From NCBI GenBank assembly GCA_012799845.1, contig JAAZKL010000329.1, positions 1 through 5,330 of the forward strand: DNA of 5,330 nt, given 5' to 3'. Below are positions 1 through 4,419 of the stretch, one piece after another. The notes beneath the pieces were generated by a model. It had not been told where the DNA came from. It saw only the letters and a program-made list of their open reading frames with translations, and made no database searches. This DNA comes from Clostridiaceae bacterium. Lineage in GTDB: Bacteria > Bacillota > Clostridia > Acetivibrionales > DTU013. The position numbers and the translations under genes are program-made. Positions within the stretch are counted from its first letter, which is position 1. The number at the start of each line of letters is the position of its first letter.

Positions 1-1081
1 CGTTCGGGCCCATAGCATGCATCAAAAGGAAATTGGCCGGATTCGCCTTCTGTCCTTCGATCTGCGAGACCCTGGCTGCCATCGGCACAGCAGAAACGCC
101 TGCCGAACCTATCAGCGGGTTGATCTTACCGCCCGAGAGCCAGCACATGACCTTGCCTATAAGCAGTCCCCCCACTGTGCTGAACATGAAAGCAACCAGT
201 CCCAGACCGATTATCTTGATAGTTTCGAGCTTGAGGAACCTTTCTGCTACGGCAGTGGCTCCGACAGTTACGCCCAGGAATATCGTTACGATATTGATCA
301 ATGCATTCTGAGCGGTATTCGAAAGCCTTTCGACGACTCCGGACTCCCTGAACAGGTTGCCGAGCATCAGCATTCCTATAAGAGGCGCGACGGAAGGCAG
401 CAACAATACACAGAAGACAGTTACGGCTATTGGGAATATGATCTTTTCCAGCTTCGAAACTTCCCTCAGCTGCTCCATCTTTATTTCTCTTTCCTTTTTA
501 GTGGTAAGGAGCCTCATTATCGGCGGCTGTATCATAGGTATAAGCGCCATGTATGAATACGCCGCTATCGCTATAGCCGGCAAAAGTTCAGGTGCCAGTC
601 TGGTTGTCAGGAAAATGGCCGTCGGGCCGTCTGCGCCACCTATTATGCCTATTGAAGCAGCTTCTCCAGGCTTAAATTTCAGTGCGGTCGATATCAAAAA
701 GGCTGCAGCGATACCGAACTGCGCTCCTGCACCCATGAAAAGGCTGGACGGCCTCGCTATCAGCGGCCCGAAATCGGTCATCGCACCTATGCCGAGGAAT
801 ATCAGCGACGGGTATATCCCAAGTTTGACTCCCTGGTACAAGTAATACAACAAACCTCCGGGTCCGGAAGAACCTTCAGCAGGGCCAGCCATCAGCCCTG
901 TCAGCGGCAGATTCGCCAGCAGCATGCCGAATGCTATCGGCAGCAGCAGAAGCGGCTCGAACTTCTTCACTATTGCCAGGTATACAAGTACAAACGCCAA
1001 AACGATCATTACGCATTGCTGCCATGTGATCGCAGCAAAGCCGGAATCCTGTAATATAGTTTTAACTGCATCCAAAAACAT
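1..1081 (-). CDS. Sodium ion-translocating decarboxylase, beta subunit (3' end cut by window)
   Basis: This is the integral-membrane subunit that decarboxylates carboxybiotin and couples this to Na+ export. 360 residues are visible, and the frame is still open at position 1. The last residues read HAMGPN, which in this family sits about 15-20 residues before the end (usual length about 375 in the MmdB/GcdB type). The protein is very hydrophobic with many membrane segments. The signature GGADGPTAIF is at residues 148-157. Residues matching those shown to matter in Klebsiella OadB (D203, Y229, N373, G377, S382, R389) are present with identical spacing: D151, Y177, N321, G325, S330 and R337. The ATG at 1079-1081 is set by a ribosome binding site overlapping the biotin carrier stop codon 10 bases upstream, so the two are translationally close. 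An active beta subunit is expected. The substrate of the complex is not shown, because the alpha subunit is not in the window. Confidence 0.96.
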   Translation of the reverse strand, partial: MFLDAVKTILQDSGFAAITWQQCVMIVLAFVLVYLAIVKKFEPLLLLPIAFGMLLANLPLTGLMAGPAEGSSGPGGLLYYLYQGVKLGIYPSLIFLGIGAMTDFGPLIARPSSLFMGAGAQFGIAAAFLISTALKFKPGEAASIGIIGGADGPTAIFLTTRLAPELLPAIAIAAYSYMALIPMIQPPIMRLLTTKKEREIKMEQLREVSKLEKIIFPIAVTVFCVLLLPSVAPLIGMLMLGNLFRESGVVERLSNTAQNALINIVTIFLGVTVGATAVAERFLKLETIKIIGLGLVAFMFSTVGGLLIGKVMCWLSGGKINPLIGSAGVSAVPMAARVSQIEGQKANPANFLLMHAMGPN

Positions 1082-1086
1082 ATCGT

Positions 1087-1094
1087 TCACCTCA
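1087..1094 (-). promoter_or_regulatory. Ribosome binding site of the beta subunit, overlapping the preceding stop codon
   Basis: On the minus strand the sequence TGAGGTGA begins with the TGA stop of the biotin carrier gene and supplies GAGGTG a few bases before the beta ATG. The stop codon and the Shine-Dalgarno sequence share bases. This supports coupled translation of the two subunits and fixes the beta start. Confidence 0.75.
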
Positions 1095-1514
1095 CAGACT
1101 CAGCACGGCAAGGACATCCCCTGCATTGACGGATGCTCCTTTGGCGGCCTGGATCTGTACAATAGTGCCATCCGCCGGTGCCACAATTTCATTTTCCATT
1201 TTCATTGCTTCAAGGATCAGTATTACCTGCCCTCTCTTTACTGCTTCGCCGGAATTGACCTTTATATCGAGTATGACGCCCGGCATTGGCGCCTTTATCT
1301 CTTCGCCGTCTCCCGCGGCAACGGATGCGGGCTGCGCAGCTTCCGTCTGCGCCTGTCCCGAAAGCTGAACCTTTACCTCCGCTGAAGCCGGTGCAGAGGC
1401 GGCTGTTGATACCACATCAGCATGTGACACTTCCCTGGTACTGACAACGCCGACCTTTCCCTGGTCCACTTCTACTTCATACTCTACATTGTTGATTTTT
1501 ACACAATATCTCAT
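1092..1514 (-). CDS. Biotin carrier subunit (biotin/lipoyl-attachment domain) of the decarboxylase
   Basis: This 140-residue carrier holds biotin and shuttles the carboxyl group between the carboxyltransferase (alpha) and the membrane beta subunit. It has a short N-terminal segment (1-30, KINNVEYEVEVDQG) typical of these carriers and an Ala/Pro/Ser-rich flexible linker (about 36-68). The biotinyl domain follows (about 71-140). The attachment motif EAMKMEN is at 102-108 with Lys105 as the biotinylated residue, 35 residues from the C-terminus as is usual. The upstream half-motif APMPG at 75-79 is also intact. ATG 1512-1514 is preceded by GAGGTAAA and an AGGGGG stretch. It lies 38 bases after the delta gene and 10 bases before the beta gene. 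A separate biotin protein points to the methylmalonyl-CoA or glutaconyl-CoA decarboxylase layout (MmdC/GcdC-like) rather than the Klebsiella oxaloacetate enzyme, where biotin sits on alpha. That assignment is inference. Confidence 0.95.
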   Translation of the reverse strand: MRYCVKINNVEYEVEVDQGKVGVVSTREVSHADVVSTAASAPASAEVKVQLSGQAQTEAAQPASVAAGDGEEIKAPMPGVILDIKVNSGEAVKRGQVILILEAMKMENEIVAPADGTIVQIQAAKGASVNAGDVLAVLSL

Positions 1515-1552
1515 TTTACCTCAGCCCCCTAACAATTAAGCTGCAGCCTGTG

Positions 1553-1948
1553 TTATTTTACCAGGCTGATGGACCTGAATACCAGTTGATTAAGCGGTAT
1601 CTTGGTTTCATGGCTCACAACCGCCATTATCATGGCTGCTGTCCGCTCATCGACATTATCAAGCTTTAAACTGCCTGTCTGTGCTGATGATCCCATTTGC
1701 TGATCATGCACCGCGGCAGTCTGTTCTTCCGCAGTCTGTACAGCATTATTCAGCATTGCTGACGCTCCTGCCGCATTTGCGGTATCTGCTGTGTTTGCCG
1801 CATCCGGCTTCTCATCTCTTGCGCCCTTTCCGGAAACAGAACCCAAAACACGTGACAGCGACTGTATAAGAGCAAATAATGCAGCCAGTACCAAAAATAC
1901 GACTGCCATGCACACAGCACCGACGATCAGGCTCTCAAAAAAAGACAT
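1553..1948 (-). CDS. Decarboxylase delta/gamma-type small membrane subunit (OadG family)
   Basis: This 131-residue protein has one N-terminal membrane segment (about residues 6-30, a run of V/A/L/F). A low-complexity Ala/Asp/Thr/Gln linker (about 40-92) follows, then a conserved-looking tail (about 97-129, DERTAAMIMAVVSHE to VFRSISL) like the C-terminal 'AAI...RSI' part of OadG/MmdD proteins. In this family the subunit anchors the soluble alpha subunit and biotin carrier to the beta subunit and helps assembly. Identification rests on architecture, the tail and the gene context, since sequence conservation in the family is low. ATG 1946-1948 has a strong ribosome binding site (AGGGAGGG, about 1955-1962). 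It is the first gene of the operon after a near-consensus promoter, so the alpha subunit gene is not directly upstream; it must lie beyond position 1 or elsewhere. Confidence 0.85.
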   Translation of the reverse strand: MSFFESLIVGAVCMAVVFLVLAALFALIQSLSRVLGSVSGKGARDEKPDAANTADTANAAGASAMLNNAVQTAEEQTAAVHDQQMGSSAQTGSLKLDNVDERTAAMIMAVVSHETKIPLNQLVFRSISLVK

Positions 1949-2044
1949 ATGGCACCCTCCCTTACTGTATTTATGATTTGATATATTGCAGAATGTTACA
2001 TCTCCTGGTTATGTTATTTTTTTGTCAAATGTGAGCAAATAAAA

Positions 2045-2061
2045 AGAACCAAACCAGTTCT
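2045..2061 (-). terminator. Weak hairpin with U-run in the decarboxylase operon leader (possible attenuator)
   Basis: In the minus-strand transcript AGAAC and GTTCT can pair (5 bp, extendable by two G-T pairs, 3-base loop) and are followed at once by TTTTTATTT. It lies about 35-50 bases after the predicted transcription start and about 95 bases before the delta gene. The stem is short and AT-rich, so it would be a poor terminator on its own. Because it follows a strong promoter inside the leader, it could be a regulated pause or attenuation site. It may also be chance in an AT-rich stretch. Confidence 0.25.
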
Positions 2062-2103
2062 GTTTTAACTTTACCAATACCGTCTATTTTCGCAACCTTC
2101 TAC

Positions 2104-2132
2104 ATTATACGGGCTAAGGGCGTAAAAGTCAA
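2104..2132 (-). promoter_or_regulatory. Sigma-A/sigma-70 promoter for the decarboxylase operon
   Basis: On the minus strand there is a -35 box TTGACT (2127-2132, one mismatch to consensus), a 17-base spacer, and a perfect -10 box TATAAT (2104-2109). The predicted transcription start is near 2097, giving a leader of about 150 bases before the delta ATG at 1948. A second TTGACA-like element closer to the gene has no -10 box at usable distance. Confidence 0.85.
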
Positions 2133-2179
2133 TATAACGCAAGGAAAAAGCATTGTCGGAACAATTCAAATGTTTCCCG

Positions 2180-2208
2180 TTTTCAAGCTGCAAAAAAAAT
2201 GATAGAAT
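2180..2208 (+). promoter_or_regulatory. Probable extended -10 promoter for the 92-residue protein gene
   Basis: The -10 box TAGAAT (2203-2208, one mismatch) is preceded by TG-A, giving an extended -10 element. A weak -35 box TTTTCA (2180-2185, four of six matches) lies 17 bases upstream. Transcription would start near 2215, leaving about 207 bases of leader before the ATG at 2422. I see no better promoter closer to the gene: the TAATAC at 2394-2399 has no usable -35. Confidence 0.45.
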
Positions 2209-2214
2209 GGTAAC

Positions 2215-2421
2215 AGGTTAACACAAAAGTGTGTTGCATCAGTGTCCATCCATCTGATTATTGCCGGTTGCCGGCGGTCTGTGTGGAATCATCCGGACTG
2301 CATCCTGTCTGTACATCTGTGAGCATGGTTCACACCTTTATGTACATCTCGGTCTGCATCTCAGGTTTATGCGGTATATCTGATCAGCATTTCTAATACA
2401 CTGTGATTGAGGGGGTATATT
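2215..2421 (+). promoter_or_regulatory. Long, hairpin-containing 5' leader upstream of the 92-residue protein gene
   Basis: If the promoter at 2180-2208 is right, the transcript starts with a chain of short stem-loops. They are AACACA-AAAG-TGTGTT (2220-2235, 6 bp, 4-base loop), ATCAG/CTGAT (about 2238-2258, 11-base loop), GCCGG-TTG-CCGGC (2263-2275, 5 bp, 3-base loop) and TGTGA/TCACA (2318-2334, 7-base loop). A palindrome CTGATCAG is at 2380-2387. The words TGCATC (2235, 2299 and 2355) and CATCTG (2251 and 2314) recur. No T-run follows any stem, so there is no clear terminator. It could be a cis-acting RNA element or simply non-coding spacer; it matches no riboswitch class that I know. Confidence 0.3.
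2409..2415 (+). promoter_or_regulatory. Ribosome binding site that fixes the start of the 92-residue protein
   Basis: GAGGGGG lies six bases before ATG 2422-2424, an ideal Shine-Dalgarno distance. An in-frame TTG at 2407 would put this site inside the coding region, so the ATG is preferred. Confidence 0.7.
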
Positions 2422-2700
2422 ATGAGAACAGAACAATTGTTGCTTTCCAGTCTCGACATAACAGAAGACGAATACATTTTCAAAGGCCAATTCATCCTGA
2501 GTTGCAGCGACAAGTCAAAACACGTTGATATGGAGAAACTGGAACAGCAGTCCTTCCTGGAGGAACTGAAAAAATACTTCGACCTTGAAGAATCTACCTC
2601 TGAAATAAGAAACAAAATAATAGATATGGTTGTCGAAAAGGCACAGATAAGCTCAAAAATCGTCGACGGAAGAAACTTTGAGGAATTTGCCTCAAAGTAA
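2422..2700 (+). CDS. Small acidic protein of unknown function (92 residues)
   Basis: I do not recognise this protein. It is a soluble-looking chain with no signal peptide or membrane segment, rich in Glu/Asp (20 acidic against 13 Lys/Arg), with one Cys (C28) and no Trp. The first part (about 1-30, LDITEDEYIFKGQFILSC) looks strand-forming. The rest (about 36-80) is predicted by eye to be helical, with EKLEQQSFLEELKKYF and an Ile/Val-rich stretch NKIIDMVVEKAQ, followed by a short tail NFEEFASK. It reads as a real gene because it has an excellent ribosome binding site, an ordinary amino acid mix and a probable promoter; the opposite-strand reading frame over it is a Ser/Phe-rich shadow. It is transcribed away from the decarboxylase operon and converges with the GGDEF-EAL gene. 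The TAA stop is 47 bases from the stop of that gene. No function is proposed. Confidence 0.8.
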   Translation: MRTEQLLLSSLDITEDEYIFKGQFILSCSDKSKHVDMEKLEQQSFLEELKKYFDLEESTSEIRNKIIDMVVEKAQISSKIVDGRNFEEFASK

Positions 2701-2706
2701 AACAAG

Positions 2707-2720
2707 TGCAGACCGCTGCA
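2707..2720. terminator. Weak hairpin between converging genes
   Basis: TGCAG-ACCG-CTGCA forms a 5 bp stem with a 4-base loop in the 47-base gap between the two converging stop codons. On the minus strand it is followed by CTTGTTTTACTTT, a loose U-rich tail. On the plus strand a TATTTT stretch lies about 12 bases on. It may help end transcription from the kinase/GGDEF-EAL operon, but it is not a textbook terminator. Confidence 0.3.
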
Positions 2721-2747
2721 GCTGCATGCCGTATTTTCGATATCCGT

Positions 2748-4415
2748 TCATTCTCTTTCTGCATCAGCTGCAGCCTCTTGCAGTTGCCTCAACGCGTCCC
2801 ACTCGGGCAGAGGCCTGCTTAAATAATAGCCCTGCAGCCTGTGGCACCCGTTCTGGCACAGGTAGTCGAACTGTTCCCTGCTCTCCACTCCGTCGCCAAC
2901 GATCTGCAGTTTTGCGCTCCTGGCGATCTTGATCATGAAATCTGTCAGGATCCTGCTGTCTTCACCCAACGTTATGATGTCCGAAAAAGTCTTGTCGATC
3001 TTCACAGTCGTAATAGGCAGCTTGCGCAGATAATTCAACGCTGAATAACCTCTCCCGAAATTATCGATAGCGATCCTGATCCCATGCTTTTTGAGTGTAT
3101 TCAGCTTTTCAGCCACCATGTCATAGTATTCGATGAGGATAGCCTCCGATACTTCGATCTCAAGATTGCGCGGGTCGATATCAGCTATCTCTGCGATTTC
3201 CATTACGGAATCGACAAAATCATTTTGCAGGATCTGCATCTTCGATACGTTCACGGAGACGATCCTGTCGCCGAAGCCCTCCTGCTGCAGCCTTTTCAAA
3301 AATATGCATGCATTTCTCAGCACCCACTCGCCAATTGCGGTTATCATATTGGTATCCTCGGCCACTTTCAGGAACCTGCTGGGCATGACAAAGCCCATTT
3401 CATCGTTCCTCCACCTGATAAGCGCCTCAAATCCCGTAATCTCGCCTTTCTCCACACCGTACTGCGGCTGGAAGTACAGCTCGAACTCATTTTTCTCCAG
3501 GGCATTCCTGAGATATCTCTCGGTATCCACCCATTCATGTATCGATGAAACCATGGATTCGCGATAGATAACGATCCTGTTCTTGCCGGACTCTTTCGCC
3601 TTGAAAAGAGCTATCTCGGCGCATTTGATCAGATCGACCATAGTTTCTCCGTGCTCGGGATACATCGAAACACCTATGCTTACAGTATGGTAAAAGGGTT
3701 TGCTCTCGACAACGACAGCATCCTTGAAGCTCTTCAGGATCCTCAGCGCAAACTGCTCGATATCCAGGATCCCGCCGATGTCCCTGCAAATTACTATGAA
3801 TTTATCGCCGGCAAGCCTGTACATGTCACAGTTTTCATCCATCAGCCCCGCCAGCTTATTGCATATTCCCTTCAGTACCAGGTTCCCGAACTGGTGCCCG
3901 AGTGTGTCGTTTACATATTTAAAATTGTCAATATCCATATAGATCATGGCAAATCTGCCTTTGGACCCTATTAGTTTCCTGATGTCCTCCTGGAGGGACA
4001 TTTGATTGCGCAGACCTGTAAGTTGATCGAAATATGCCATATCGTAAAGCTTCTTTCTCATTGCGAGCAGCTGTTCGTAAGACGATGCCGCCTCTTTCTT
4101 TGAACCTTCCGTTTCACTGCTGGTCTGAAGCAGTTCCATCTCCAGCGCCATCATCCTCTTCAGCAGGTTATGGACAAGAATATACACTATAACAGCAGAA
4201 ACTACGACGAAAACCAGCCCTTTTACTATACTGATCCACGAAGTGATCTTAATGTCATCCGCCAGCAGGCTCAAGAGGCTGTCAGTCGCAATTATCCACA
4301 GAGCGCCTGCAAGCATGTAAACCAATGCAGTCCTTAATGCCGTCATCCTCCTGTCCTTCATCATATACCGCGACCATCCCTTCCATATTATCACTATCGA
4401 AACTGATACAGGCAC
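2748..4415 (-). CDS. Membrane-anchored GGDEF-EAL protein with degenerate catalytic motifs (c-di-GMP signalling)
   Basis: This is a 555-residue protein if it starts at GTG 4413-4415. It has two membrane segments (about 29-51 and 60-82) of a type common in PAS/GGDEF/EAL sensors (RTALVYMLAGALW...D). A probable coiled-coil linker (about 84-125) follows, then a GGDEF domain (about 126-285) and an EAL domain (about 297-545). In the GGDEF half the metal-binding MDIDNFKYVND segment (160-170) is kept, but the signature is AGDKF (202-206), and the inhibitory RxxD site reads ENCD. In the EAL half, EAL (330-332), N389, the glutamates of EIEVSE, K472 and Q528 are kept. However, DDFG is DNFG (451-454) and AEGVE is GDGVE (507-511). 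Cyclase activity is unlikely and phosphodiesterase activity doubtful; c-di-GMP or GTP binding is possible. The gene begins 4 bases after the kinase stop, so it is co-transcribed. The start is uncertain: the GTG has GAGG only two bases away, ATG 4362-4364 (residue 18) is a good alternative, and ATG 4344-4346 has AAGGA seven bases upstream. All leave both membrane segments essentially complete. Confidence 0.93.
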   Translation of the reverse strand: MPVSVSIVIIWKGWSRYMMKDRRMTALRTALVYMLAGALWIIATDSLLSLLADDIKITSWISIVKGLVFVVVSAVIVYILVHNLLKRMMALEMELLQTSSETEGSKKEAASSYEQLLAMRKKLYDMAYFDQLTGLRNQMSLQEDIRKLIGSKGRFAMIYMDIDNFKYVNDTLGHQFGNLVLKGICNKLAGLMDENCDMYRLAGDKFIVICRDIGGILDIEQFALRILKSFKDAVVVESKPFYHTVSIGVSMYPEHGETMVDLIKCAEIALFKAKESGKNRIVIYRESMVSSIHEWVDTERYLRNALEKNEFELYFQPQYGVEKGEITGFEALIRWRNDEMGFVMPSRFLKVAEDTNMITAIGEWVLRNACIFLKRLQQEGFGDRIVSVNVSKMQILQNDFVDSVMEIAEIADIDPRNLEIEVSEAILIEYYDMVAEKLNTLKKHGIRIAIDNFGRGYSALNYLRKLPITTVKIDKTFSDIITLGEDSRILTDFMIKIARSAKLQIVGDGVESREQFDYLCQNGCHRLQGYYLSRPLPEWDALRQLQEAAADAERE

Positions 4416-4419
4416 CGCC

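Larger units (their letters stand above)
1949..2421. other. Divergent intergenic region (473 bases) between the decarboxylase operon and the 92-residue protein gene
   Basis: No convincing open reading frame lies here on either strand. The left half (about 1965-2215) is AT-rich and holds back-to-back promoters: minus strand at 2104-2132 and plus strand at 2180-2208, with 47 bases between the two -35 boxes. The right half (about 2216-2400) is more mixed and C/T-rich. It carries short hairpins and repeated TGCATC / CATCTG words and would be the transcribed leader of the plus-strand gene. I recognise no riboswitch class, T-box or tRNA in it. Confidence 0.7.

Noticed and set aside
17..845. Two long plus-strand reading frames (17-556 and 357-845)
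   Set aside because: They run opposite to the beta subunit gene, whose functional residues are all in place; the plus-strand translations have no coherent protein character.
2023..2028. A perfect TTGACA on the minus strand, closer to the delta gene
   Set aside because: No acceptable -10 box lies 16-19 bases downstream; the promoter at 2104-2132 is far better.
2407..2421. A TTG start that would lengthen the 92-residue protein by five residues
   Set aside because: It would put the GAGGGGG ribosome binding site inside the coding region; the ATG at 2422 has ideal spacing.
2215..2421. A known riboswitch (c-di-GMP types, T-box and others) in the leader, tempting given the c-di-GMP gene nearby
   Set aside because: The conserved core sequences of those classes that I know are not present, and no terminator stem with T-run follows.
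2367..2705. A 112-residue minus-strand reading frame covering the small plus-strand gene
   Set aside because: It is Ser/Phe/Leu-rich, has no convincing ribosome binding site, and is the mirror of the better-supported 92-residue gene.
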